From an uncultured Gammaproteobacteria bacterium (lineage in GTDB: Bacteria; Pseudomonadota; Gammaproteobacteria; Pseudomonadales; Pseudohongiellaceae): 64,000 nucleotides of DNA. This document shows positions 29,022 to 38,051 of the stretch, piece after piece (the first letter of the stretch is position 1; every line of letters begins with the position of its first letter). The position numbers were made by a program, and so were the translations under genes. The stretch covers positions 1 through 64,000 of the forward strand of contig CAJXVC010000007.1 in the NCBI GenBank assembly GCA_913060975.1, in the 5' to 3' direction. The notes below the pieces were generated by a model that had not been told where the DNA came from, did not search any database, and saw only the letters and a list, made by a program, of their open reading frames with translations.

Positions 29022-31496
29022 ATGTTTCATAAAAGAAGACTCTCTCTGGCGATTGCTATCGCCTCAGCCGCAGCACTCCCAGCACACGCCCAAATTGAGG
29101 AAGTGCTAGTCACGGCAACCAAACGTCCTGAAAGTATGCAGGACATCCCGGTTGCGGTTTCCGCACTGGAAGAAGAATCTCTCGATCAACTGGGTATCAC
29201 CAATTTCGAGGATTACTTACTCCAACTGCCGACGGTAACTGCTGGTGGCAGTGGCCCCGGTCAAAACACTATTTATATCCGTGGTGTCGCATCCACGACG
29301 CCTGGCCTGACTGTGGCTGGTGTTGCAGGACTTGCGCCCAACGTGGCCCTGTATCTGGATGAGCAGCCACTGGCTCAACCTGGTCGTAATCTGGATGTGT
29401 ACGCTGCTGACCTGGCGCGTGTTGAAGTATTGTCGGGCCCGCAAGGCACATTGTTTGGTGCGAGCTCGCAAGCCGGTACGGTGCGACTGATTACCAACAA
29501 GCCTGATCCCACCGGCACCAGTGCCAGCGTGAAGTTCGGCTCGTCTTTTACCAAAGATGGTGAGATGAACAACAATGTTGAAGCCATGCTCAATGTTCCT
29601 GTGTCAGATAACTTCACCTTGCGCGGTGTGGTTTATGTCGACAATCAGGGTGGCTACATCGACAACGTTGCTGGTCAGCGTGACCTGTCAGAAGGCGGTC
29701 GTTTTCGCCCAGAGGGCACCATGCGTGCCAATGGCTTGCCGGTTAGTGCCGGACGCGCAGGTTTCCAGTCAACTGCAGATCTCAGCGGCGTCAATTTTCT
29801 CAGCGCTGACAATTCCAATCGCGTTGAGGAAGATTTTAACGACACTACTTATTCCGGTGCGCGTGTGACTGGTTTGTGGGCAATTAACCCAGACTGGACC
29901 CTGACTGTGGCGCACACTGCCCAGGATATGGATACAGAAGGCGTTTTCTTCGCGGACCCGACTCTTGGTGATCTGGAAATTCAGCGCTACGAGAACGATT
30001 CACTTGAAGACTCTTTCAACAACACCAACTGGACCCTGGATGGCCGTATTGGCGATCTGCAAGCGGTCTATACCGGTGCTTTCACGGACCGCGAATCAGA
30101 GCAGCTCGTTGATTATACTGACTATATGTTTGTTGCTCAGTACCTGCCTTATTACATCTGTGATGGCAGTGTAACTTATCCTTCGGACGATCCTTCCGGT
30201 ACCTGTCAGGCGCCGAATGCGTTCGTGAATTCTACGACCGAGACAGAGATCAACACTCACGAGCTGCGTTTCTCGACTGATCCTGATCGTGCGGTTAGTG
30301 CGACATTCGGTGGCTTCTACAGCGACCTGGCCCTGCGTGAGTTGAACAACTTCACCTATTTGGGTTCATCAAGGGCAGTTGCGTTTAACGGCGAAGTTGG
30401 CTTCGGTCCGAACTTTTCTGCGCAAGGCGCATCGGTATCTGACCCGGGTCAGTGGCCCGCAAACGTTATCTTCCGTAACGATGTAATTCGTACCGACGAG
30501 CAAACCGGTGTCTTCGGTGAAGTGACGTTTGATGTCAGTGAACAGCTTGCGTTTGTTGCAGGTGCGCGCTGGTACGATATCGAAGTCGATCTCAAAGGTA
30601 GTGCCGCTGGTTCTTTCGGCAACTTTGGTGCGAGCGAAGATAACAACGCCGGTAACAATCTGGATACATTGTTTAGTGCGCCAAATCCTGACATCGCATC
30701 TACCGATGGTGTGATTACCAAGTTCAGCGTGAACTGGACGCCGAATTCTGATCAGCTGATTTACGCAACATTCTCGGAAGGCTTCCGCCCCGGTCTGCTG
30801 AATCGTCCTGGTGGTTCAACGAATCCGGCTGGTACCTTCACGGTGCCATTTGCCATCGACACAGACGACCTGACTAACTACGAGATTGGCTTCAAGACTG
30901 ATCTTTTGGATTACACGCTGCGTTTTAATGGCGCGTTCTTCTTCTCGGAAATCGAGCGTTTGCAAACGACGATTTTCGATCCGAGCATTACCAACCTGTT
31001 CTTCTCGGACAACGCGGCTGATGCTGAAGTGAAAGGCTTTGAGGGTGACTTCATCTGGGCACCTGCCAGTATGAGTGGTCTGACAGTTACTGGTGCTTTT
31101 TCCTTGCTCGATACGGAAATCACTCGGGTAATTACGCCGACCAATGATGTGACAGTCGGTGATTCACTGGCTTTCGCGCCAGAGCAGCAGTTCAATCTCC
31201 GTGCTCGTTATGAGTGGGGCGTGGGCTCTGGTCTGACAGCGCACGTCATGCCATCTATTACCTATTCGGCTGACTCCTACAGCGACATCGTTTCCATCAA
31301 CCGTGATCGCATAGATAGCTGGGTAATGATGAATCTGACTGCCGGTGTGACCAACAATGAATGGTCCGCTGAACTGTTTGTAGAAAACCTCACGGATGAA
31401 CGAGCTGAAATTTCGCGCTCCTTCAACTATGACCGTCAGCGTGTGACTTATGCACGTCCACTGACTGTTGGTGCACGACTGTCGTACGACTTCTAG
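29022..31496 (+). CDS. TonB-dependent outer-membrane receptor
   Basis: The 824-residue product is a TonB-dependent receptor. After a signal peptide ending ALPAHAQ it begins IEEVLVTATKRPESMQDIP, the usual plug-domain start, with RVEVLSGPQGTLFGA and GTVRLITNKP further on. The C-terminal barrel ends in an aromatic residue (RLSYDF), with TNYEIGFKTDLLDYTLRFN near residue 640. It carries TonB-energised uptake of a large or scarce nutrient; substrate cannot be told. ATG 29022 has AGGAAGC just upstream and fits the signal peptide better than 28971. A strong terminator follows at 31521. Confidence 0.93.
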   Translation: MFHKRRLSLAIAIASAAALPAHAQIEEVLVTATKRPESMQDIPVAVSALEEESLDQLGITNFEDYLLQLPTVTAGGSGPGQNTIYIRGVASTTPGLTVAGVAGLAPNVALYLDEQPLAQPGRNLDVYAADLARVEVLSGPQGTLFGASSQAGTVRLITNKPDPTGTSASVKFGSSFTKDGEMNNNVEAMLNVPVSDNFTLRGVVYVDNQGGYIDNVAGQRDLSEGGRFRPEGTMRANGLPVSAGRAGFQSTADLSGVNFLSADNSNRVEEDFNDTTYSGARVTGLWAINPDWTLTVAHTAQDMDTEGVFFADPTLGDLEIQRYENDSLEDSFNNTNWTLDGRIGDLQAVYTGAFTDRESEQLVDYTDYMFVAQYLPYYICDGSVTYPSDDPSGTCQAPNAFVNSTTETEINTHELRFSTDPDRAVSATFGGFYSDLALRELNNFTYLGSSRAVAFNGEVGFGPNFSAQGASVSDPGQWPANVIFRNDVIRTDEQTGVFGEVTFDVSEQLAFVAGARWYDIEVDLKGSAAGSFGNFGASEDNNAGNNLDTLFSAPNPDIASTDGVITKFSVNWTPNSDQLIYATFSEGFRPGLLNRPGGSTNPAGTFTVPFAIDTDDLTNYEIGFKTDLLDYTLRFNGAFFFSEIERLQTTIFDPSITNLFFSDNAADAEVKGFEGDFIWAPASMSGLTVTGAFSLLDTEITRVITPTNDVTVGDSLAFAPEQQFNLRARYEWGVGSGLTAHVMPSITYSADSYSDIVSINRDRIDSWVMMNLTAGVTNNEWSAELFVENLTDERAEISRSFNYDRQRVTYARPLTVGARLSYDF

Positions 31497-31520
31497 TCAA
31501 CGCGCCAGGTACTACTGAAG

Positions 31521-31549
31521 CAGGCGTCCAAACGGACGCCTGTTTTGGT
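31521..31549 (+). terminator. TonB receptor gene terminator
   Basis: A perfect 9-base stem (CAGGCGTCC/GGACGCCTG) with an AAAC loop is followed by TTTTGGTTT, 25 bases after the receptor stop. Confidence 0.9.
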
Positions 31550-31663
31550 TTGGTTATAGAAGAATTGCGCAGTTGAATTTTTTACAGCTTTGCGCGATGT
31601 CATTGAGCGCATCAGATAAAACCTTTCCAACTGTAGAGCAATCAATCCTGTTAAACTGTCCCG

Positions 31664-33661
31664 ATGTCCAAAGAATCTGCCAAACAACTTGCTGACATTC
31701 AGCAACTTCTCGTCGCTCAGAACTTTTCTGCTGCCAGTGCGCAGTTGCAAACGCTACTTAATGACGAACCCGACAATGTTGAGGCGCTGTACATGCAAGC
31801 CGTCTGTTGTCGGTATCAGCAGCAGTATGAGCAGGCGCTTACCACTCTAGGCCGTCTCAAGGAATTGCACCCGGAACATGGCCGCGCCCATCAGGAAGAA
31901 GGCTATACCCTGCGCGCCATGAACAAGCCGGAGTTGGCACTGCGCGCCTTCGATCGTGCCTGTTTTTACAATCCAGCTCTGGCTCCCAGCTTTCGTGCGC
32001 GCATGGAATTGCTGCAGCACCTCGGCCGGAGCGACCAGATTGCTCAGGTGCAGGCCCAGTTGCAGCATTTACAGGCTCTACCCAAGCCGCTGCTTGCTGT
32101 TGTGGATTTGATATCACAGGGCAAGTTGATCAAAGCCGAAGAGATTTGCCGACAATTTCTGCTCAAGGTGCCTGACCATGTCGAAGGCATGCGTCTGCTG
32201 GCAGAGATAGGCACTAAGCTTGGCGTGCTGTCCGATGCCGAATTCTTACTGGAGAGTGCTGCCGAGTTTGCGCCAGACAATGTGCGCGTGCGCATCGACT
32301 ATATCCAAGCGCTAAGAAAGAGACAAAACTACAGCAAGGCTCTGACCGAAGCCGAAAAATTACTGGCCACCGCGCCCGATAATCTGCAGTTCCAGTCGAT
32401 CTTCGCTATCGAGTGTATGCAGACCGGCGATTTCGACAAGGCTCTCGAAGTATTCAACAATATCCTCGTCAGATTGCCAAACGATGTGGCGACTTTGACC
32501 AGCAAGGGACATGCTCTCAAAACCAGTGGCGAGACCACGCAGGCGATAGCGGCTTATCATCAGGCGATTACCGCGAACGCTTATCATGGTGAGGCATACT
32601 ACTCACTAGCCAACCTGAAAACTTACACGTTTACTGCTGACGAAGTCGCGCAGATGAAACGCTTGCTCAATGACAGCAATCTGTCTTTCATGGACAGAGT
32701 CTATTTGAGTTATGCGTTGGGCAAGGCCTTCGAGGATGACAAGAATTACAGTGAGTCATTTACGTTCTATAGCAAAGGCAACTCTTTGAAAAAAGCGCAG
32801 AGTCGGTATCGCGCTGAACGTATGAGCGAGGAACTGCAGGCACAAAATACAGTGTGTACTGCTGAACTGTTCGACCGTTTCCCCAATAGCGGTTGTCTCG
32901 CGCCTGATCCGATTTTCATTGTTGGATTGCCGCGTGCCGGTTCAACATTGCTGGAACAGATTCTCTCCAGTCATAGCCAGGTCGATGGCACGCTTGAGCT
33001 ACCCAACATCCTCGCGTTGTCACAAAAATTGCGCCAGCAGACAATCGGTGACGCGAAACCCGGCTACCCGGCGATCCTGAATGAGTTGTCTGCAGAAGAT
33101 TTCACTGCCTTCGGTGAAGAGTTTATTCGCGACACGCGTATTCATCGTCAGGGCGCGCCTTTTTTTATCGACAAGATGCCGAACAATTTTCGCCACATCG
33201 GTTTGATCAAATTGATTTTGCCGAATGCCAAAGTGATTGACGCACGCCGTAACGCCATGGACTGCTGCTTTAGTGGTTATAAGCAGCTCTTTGCCGAAGG
33301 TCAGGAGTTCAGTTATTCATTGACAGATATCGCCGACTATTACCGCGACTATGTGAGTTTGATGGAGCATTGGCAGAAAGTACTTCCGGGCTTCGTGCTG
33401 CAAGTGAATAACGAAGATGTGATAGACGATCTTGAAGGGCAGGTGCGGCGCATGCTGGATTTCTGTGGGCTGCCATTCGAGGAAGCCTGCTTGAATTTCC
33501 ATCAGACCAAACGCAATGTGCGTACTCCGAGTGCCGAACAAGTGCGTCGTCCGGTGAGTCGTGCCGGTGTTGGACAATGGCGGCACTATGCCGACTATCT
33601 GGAACCACTGCGCGAGCGTTTAGGTCCGCAGCTGGCCGGCAGCGATACTCCCTCCGAATAA
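31664..33661 (+). CDS. TPR-repeat sulfotransferase
   Basis: The 665-residue protein has an N-terminal helical region of tetratricopeptide repeats (about residues 10-370; for example EPDNVEALYMQAVCCRYQQQ and PNDVATLTSKGHALKTSGE) and a C-terminal sulfotransferase domain (about 415-650). The PAPS 5'-phosphosulfate loop is IVGLPRAGSTLLEQILSSH near residue 423; a 3'-phosphate motif VIDARRNAMDCCFSGYKQ is near residue 525. Such cytoplasmic proteins transfer sulfate from PAPS to unknown acceptors and are common in marine bacteria. No strong ribosome site is seen. It is convergent with folD. Confidence 0.9.
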   Translation: MSKESAKQLADIQQLLVAQNFSAASAQLQTLLNDEPDNVEALYMQAVCCRYQQQYEQALTTLGRLKELHPEHGRAHQEEGYTLRAMNKPELALRAFDRACFYNPALAPSFRARMELLQHLGRSDQIAQVQAQLQHLQALPKPLLAVVDLISQGKLIKAEEICRQFLLKVPDHVEGMRLLAEIGTKLGVLSDAEFLLESAAEFAPDNVRVRIDYIQALRKRQNYSKALTEAEKLLATAPDNLQFQSIFAIECMQTGDFDKALEVFNNILVRLPNDVATLTSKGHALKTSGETTQAIAAYHQAITANAYHGEAYYSLANLKTYTFTADEVAQMKRLLNDSNLSFMDRVYLSYALGKAFEDDKNYSESFTFYSKGNSLKKAQSRYRAERMSEELQAQNTVCTAELFDRFPNSGCLAPDPIFIVGLPRAGSTLLEQILSSHSQVDGTLELPNILALSQKLRQQTIGDAKPGYPAILNELSAEDFTAFGEEFIRDTRIHRQGAPFFIDKMPNNFRHIGLIKLILPNAKVIDARRNAMDCCFSGYKQLFAEGQEFSYSLTDIADYYRDYVSLMEHWQKVLPGFVLQVNNEDVIDDLEGQVRRMLDFCGLPFEEACLNFHQTKRNVRTPSAEQVRRPVSRAGVGQWRHYADYLEPLRERLGPQLAGSDTPSE

Positions 33662-33847
33662 CCCGGTTTCTATGCCTTGTCACTCTTGCTAGCCGAGCGT
33701 GCTCGGCGACTTGTGCCACTGTCGCAGCTGGCCGGTTCGTGTGAGACGAGGGCAAAAGCTCAAATGACAGGGTTAACTGTCAGGTGTAAAAATTAAAGTC
33801 CGTTGTGTTGCCGATTGTGATTTTGGAAATTCATGGCGTAGCCGTAA

Positions 33848-34699
33848 TCAGGCGACGTTTAAGGTCTGCTCCGCTGCGGCCACGGTTTGGTAAATCAGCG
33901 TATTAATAGTCATTGGACCAACGCCGCCAGGCACCGGTGTATAAGCACTGACTCGGTCGGTGAGCGGCGCTAATTCCACATCGCCCACGCCGCCGGGATG
34001 GTAGCCAGCATCAATGACGATAGCGTTGTCTTTGATCCAGTCGGCTTTGATGTACTCCGGACGTCCTACAGTCGCGACAATGATATCGGCGCGCGCGACT
34101 ACTGTGGGCAGGTCCACGGTTCGTGAATGGCAGATGGTTACGGTGGCATCGGCATTCAATAACATGGCTGCCATGGGTTTGCCCAAAATAGGGCTGCGGC
34201 CTATAACCACTGCTTCTTTTCCAGCAAGAGGAATATCGTAGGCTTCGAGCATACGCATAATGCCTTTTGGCGTTGCGCTGCCATAGGCTGCAACACCCAT
34301 CGCCATTTTGCCGAAGCCAGCCGTGGTGACGCCGTCGACATCTTTACCAATAGCGATCGCATCAAAGCAGCGCCGTTCATCGATTTGCTCGGGAACCGGA
34401 TGCTGCAGAAGAATGCCATGCACATTAGGGTCATTGTTGAGCTCAATGATCTTGTCGAGTAACTGTTCAGTCGTTGTATCTTTGCCTAATTCTATCTTTA
34501 AAGAATCCATGCCGATGCGTTGGCAGGCATTGCCTTTCATGCGCACATACGTGGCTGAGGCCGGGTCATCACCCACCAGAATGGTCGCAAGAATAGGGGT
34601 GGCACCATTGCTGGCCAGTTTTATCGCAGTTACGCGTTCGGTCAATTCTGCTTCGGATTGTTGGGCGAGGGTTTTGCCATCAAGAATGAGTGCGGTCAT
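33848..34699 (-). CDS. folD: FolD, methylene-THF dehydrogenase/cyclohydrolase
   Basis: The product (283 residues from the ATG at 34699) is bifunctional FolD, which interconverts 5,10-methylene-, methenyl- and 10-formyl-tetrahydrofolate in the cytoplasm. Motifs are [17 protein letters not shown] (with the catalytic Tyr and Lys), [51 protein letters not shown] (NADP-binding) and [15 protein letters not shown]. Two residues often seen at the dinucleotide loop (GRS) are kept. The longer start at 34801 adds 34 unrelated residues and is not used. Length equals the family norm. Confidence 0.96.
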   Translation of the reverse strand: MTALILDGKTLAQQSEAELTERVTAIKLASNGATPILATILVGDDPASATYVRMKGNACQRIGMDSLKIELGKDTTTEQLLDKIIELNNDPNVHGILLQHPVPEQIDERRCFDAIAIGKDVDGVTTAGFGKMAMGVAAYGSATPKGIMRMLEAYDIPLAGKEAVVIGRSPILGKPMAAMLLNADATVTICHSRTVDLPTVVARADIIVATVGRPEYIKADWIKDNAIVIDAGYHPGGVGDVELAPLTDRVSAYTPVPGGVGPMTINTLIYQTVAAAEQTLNVA

Positions 34700-34846
34700 A
34701 AGCTGTAGGTTCTTTTGGATTATTTTAAGTCTTTTGGGTTGTTGTTGATGCTGACGATTGCCAACGAGTGCAGAGGATAGCATCAGGGCAACATTGAGCA
34801 AGTCGGATTGCCTGAGTTGGGTAGTTGCAATGGCTGGCCGAAGCTA

Positions 34847-35287
34847 CTACTTCCTGGACGAGGCAATAAACGGGAACAAGTCGCCATAGGCACGGCTAAG
34901 CGAGGTCGCAGCTTCAGCCGTAAACTGTCTGGCGTGAAGTGTGCGTATTGAGGCCCAGACGAATCCTGCTTTGGCCATAACACCATTGAGTTCGGCCGTA
35001 TCCGCCGCCGCATAGGCGACTTGATAGTCAGGTAGCAATTCGGCCAATTGCTGCTGGAAATCCGTGGCTTGTGATTGCAGATCTTCGGGGAGCAATGAAT
35101 AGTAATCGGCGATCAAGGAACGCGGTGGTTGCGCATCGATCACTGGCTGGCTACCGATCAGGTTGCCGGTAATGCGTAGTATCGGCGCTTCTTCTGCCGG
35201 CTTGGCTGCAGACGATGCCAGCACAAGGCAAACAGAAAATAGTCTGACCCGCGCAGAAAAACAATTGGAAGGTAATGAGAGCGGCAT
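34847..35287 (-). CDS. Exported hypothetical protein
   Basis: A 146-residue protein with a probable signal peptide (residues about 1-29) and a mature part without recognised domain, predicted mainly helical (LPEDLQSQATDFQQQLAELLPDYQVAYAAADTAEL). It sits between the hybrid sensor kinase (72-base gap) and folD on the same strand. A function cannot be named; the neighbour kinase suggests a sensory or envelope role, but only by position. No clear ribosome site was seen. Confidence 0.6.
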   Translation of the reverse strand: MPLSLPSNCFSARVRLFSVCLVLASSAAKPAEEAPILRITGNLIGSQPVIDAQPPRSLIADYYSLLPEDLQSQATDFQQQLAELLPDYQVAYAAADTAELNGVMAKAGFVWASIRTLHARQFTAEAATSLSRAYGDLFPFIASSRK

Positions 35288-35359
35288 GGCATCGCAGTGA
35301 GATAGTCGCAGAACTTGCAGACTAACTTGATATTGCGGTGAAGAAAAGTAGCTGAGTGA

Positions 35360-37753
35360 TCAGTGTATCGCTGCAATTGTGCTGGGCTGCGATTGCTGTT
35401 TGGGTTTTTGACTGACAACGGTAGTGTGTGATGTCAGGCCAATGACGCGGGCGATCTCAATAAATAACTTCTTTTCATCAACAGGTTTGGTAACAAAGCC
35501 ATCCATGCCGGCGAGTCTTGCTTGTTCCTTGTCTTGGGCGAAGGCGCCTGCGGTCAGAGCGATAATGGGCATGCGGCGGGTGTTCTGCTGTTTTTCCTGG
35601 GCGCGAATCTGTCGCGTCGCCGTCAGGCCGTCTAGCACTGGCATCTGCACGTCCATCAGAATGACATCGATTCGCTCGGTATTGTATTTAGCCATAGTTG
35701 CCTGACCATCGGCGGCTGTGATGACGGTATGACCTGCTCGTTCGAGCAATATTCGTAGCAGGTCGACGTTGAAGGCCACATCATCGGCAACCAGAATTGT
35801 CAGGGGTGGTAGCTCAACCTGTTCGGTTTCGGCTGCCATCGCTGCGTTGCTACCTGCTTCCAATGGAATGCGAAAAGTAAAACAGCTGCCTACATTGAGC
35901 TCACTTGTGACACTGATTGTGCCGCCCATAAGCTCAACCAATTGTTTGCTTATGGACGTCCCAAGCCCGGTGCCGCCAAAGCGACGATTGACCGAAGAAT
36001 CGGCCTGACTGAACGGGTCGAAGATGGCTTGTAGCCGGTTTTCCGGAATGCCGATGCCAGTATCAGACACAGCAAATACAACGTCATTGCCCTCGGGGTA
36101 GACAGTCAGTGTGACATTGCCCTTATCAGTAAACTTGATGGCATTGCCTATCAAGTTTGTCAGGACCTGGCGAATCTTGTCCGGGGCGCCCTGGAAAACA
36201 CCTTCTAACTGTGGGGAAATTTCGGAACGCAATTCCAGACCCTTTGCGGAGGCCTGAACCCACAGGACTGTAATCACTTGATCCAACTCCTCCAGCAACG
36301 AGAAGTCGACGGTTTCCAGTTCCATCTTGCCTTTTTCGAGCTTGGCACTGTCGAGAATGTCATCCAGTAGATGCAGCAGGGAAGTCGCAGAAACAGAGAT
36401 CGTCTTGAGGTGTTGCTGTTGCTGTGATGACAGGGATTCATCTGCCGTCAGGATTCTGGAAAAGCCAATAATCGCGTTCATAGGTGTGCGAATTTCATGG
36501 CTCATATTGGTCAAAAACAATTGCCGTATATTGGCGGCATGTTCGGCTGACTCTTTGGCCTGCCGCAGATCATTCTCCATATCGATTCGCTGGCTGATAT
36601 CGGAGATGAACGCGACGTACAAGTGTTTGGTGTCGAGTTGTACGTGACCGATGGCGAGGCGAACTGGCATGAATTTTCCAGTTTTGTGCATGGTGACAGT
36701 TTCGCGTCCGACACCAATCACACTCTCCAGGTGATCACCATCACCTGAGTGAATCAACACATCGTCATTGTTCACAGTCAGGCCAGGTAGCAGCACTATA
36801 ATTGACTGACCCAGCAGATCATCGCAGCGCCAGCCAAGACGGGTTTCTGCTGATTTGTTTGCGGAAACAATTTCGCCTCTGGTATCAAAGCTGATGATAG
36901 GATCGATAGCAGTCGCCATCGTGGCGCGCAAGCGAGTTTCATTGTCATTGGCTAACGCTAACGCGTCCTTGTATTTAATCAGCATGTTCACGCCCAGACC
37001 GAAGCTGGAGATGGTGAAGGTGATGATTGCGATTTGAATCGCCAAGAGAAATGAAATCTGCTCCATCGCGCCGAAATCAAGATTACCCAATGGGGCGATA
37101 AATCGGGCTGCTGCCATACCGGTGTAGTGCATGCCAGAAATAGCTAAGCCCATGACTACGCCGCTTAATAGATTAAGTTGCGACTCGGAGAAATCAAAGC
37201 CAGAGAGACGTTTGACGCCAAATCGAATCCAGAGCGCAAGAATGGCAAGGCCGACCGCGACAACAATCGACAAGGCAAACATTAGCGGGTCGTAGCGCAG
37301 AACCAGATTCATCTGCATGGCAGCCATTCCGGCGTAGTGCATGAGTCCGATACCGGCGCCCACCAGCACGCCGCCAAGCAATAGCTGTGGCAGACGGATT
37401 GCACTTTTCACGATCAGGGAGAGGGCTACCCATGAAGCAGCGATACTGGGAGTGAGCGACAGGAGTGTTAACGTGATTTCATAGTCCACTCTGGTCGGTA
37501 AGTGGAACGCCAGCATGCCGATGAAATGCATTGCCCATACACCACCCCCAAGTGACAAGCTGCCAGCAAACAGCGACAGATGCTTGCGAACTGGATTGGC
37601 GTCATTTTTCGCTCGGCCAGCAATCTGGAGAGAACTCCATGAAGCATAAACTGCTGTCAGTACAGAAACAAAGACGAGCAATGTGCTGAATTCACCTTGC
37701 AGCAATTGCGCAGCTTCGTCGCTGTTATGAAATCTAATTGGTATCCAGTTCAT
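35360..37753 (-). CDS. MHYT-domain hybrid sensor histidine kinase
   Basis: The 797-residue protein has a seven-helix MHYT membrane sensor with three repeats (MHFIGMLAFHLP, MHYAGMAAMQM and MHYTGMAAARF). MHYT domains are thought to bind copper and sense oxygen, CO or NO. A PAS domain (about 280-390) follows, then HisKA with NMSHEIRTPMNAIIGFS (phosphoacceptor His), an HATPase with DTGIGIPENRLQ and GGTGLGTSISKQL, and a receiver domain with VILMDVQMPVLDGLTA (phosphoacceptor Asp). It is therefore a one-protein hybrid with no nearby partner response regulator. Copper-binding sensing would match the copper cluster at 58 kb, but there is no direct link. Confidence 0.93.
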   Translation of the reverse strand: MNWIPIRFHNSDEAAQLLQGEFSTLLVFVSVLTAVYASWSSLQIAGRAKNDANPVRKHLSLFAGSLSLGGGVWAMHFIGMLAFHLPTRVDYEITLTLLSLTPSIAASWVALSLIVKSAIRLPQLLLGGVLVGAGIGLMHYAGMAAMQMNLVLRYDPLMFALSIVVAVGLAILALWIRFGVKRLSGFDFSESQLNLLSGVVMGLAISGMHYTGMAAARFIAPLGNLDFGAMEQISFLLAIQIAIITFTISSFGLGVNMLIKYKDALALANDNETRLRATMATAIDPIISFDTRGEIVSANKSAETRLGWRCDDLLGQSIIVLLPGLTVNNDDVLIHSGDGDHLESVIGVGRETVTMHKTGKFMPVRLAIGHVQLDTKHLYVAFISDISQRIDMENDLRQAKESAEHAANIRQLFLTNMSHEIRTPMNAIIGFSRILTADESLSSQQQQHLKTISVSATSLLHLLDDILDSAKLEKGKMELETVDFSLLEELDQVITVLWVQASAKGLELRSEISPQLEGVFQGAPDKIRQVLTNLIGNAIKFTDKGNVTLTVYPEGNDVVFAVSDTGIGIPENRLQAIFDPFSQADSSVNRRFGGTGLGTSISKQLVELMGGTISVTSELNVGSCFTFRIPLEAGSNAAMAAETEQVELPPLTILVADDVAFNVDLLRILLERAGHTVITAADGQATMAKYNTERIDVILMDVQMPVLDGLTATRQIRAQEKQQNTRRMPIIALTAGAFAQDKEQARLAGMDGFVTKPVDEKKLFIEIARVIGLTSHTTVVSQKPKQQSQPSTIAAIH

Positions 37754-38051
37754 CCAATAGAAGCCCTAAAAATAAAAGCAGAGTAATATGTGTACGCGCG
37801 ATCTTGGCTGGCAAGCCGCGGGTTTATCTGACCGATAACAAGGTCAACTAGAAACTGCTAGAGACAGTTAGTTACGACAGCAAGGACCTGAACTTTTAGT
37901 ATTTTTTGAGACTATTTCGATTAGTGCTGCTGCTTGCGGCAGTCTATGCGGGTAAATGCGCAGGATTGAGGGTTGGGGAGGTTGAAAAGATCGGGAATTT
38001 ACCGGGATCGCAAGTTGGTGCTCGCCAAAGTCCGGGCAACATGAGTGCCCG
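37754..38051. other. Intergenic region, no gene seen
   Basis: About 300 bases between the hybrid kinase start and the sulfatase-fold protein stop. It should hold the kinase promoter. No strong promoter, terminator hairpin or open frame was identified by eye. Confidence 0.5.
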
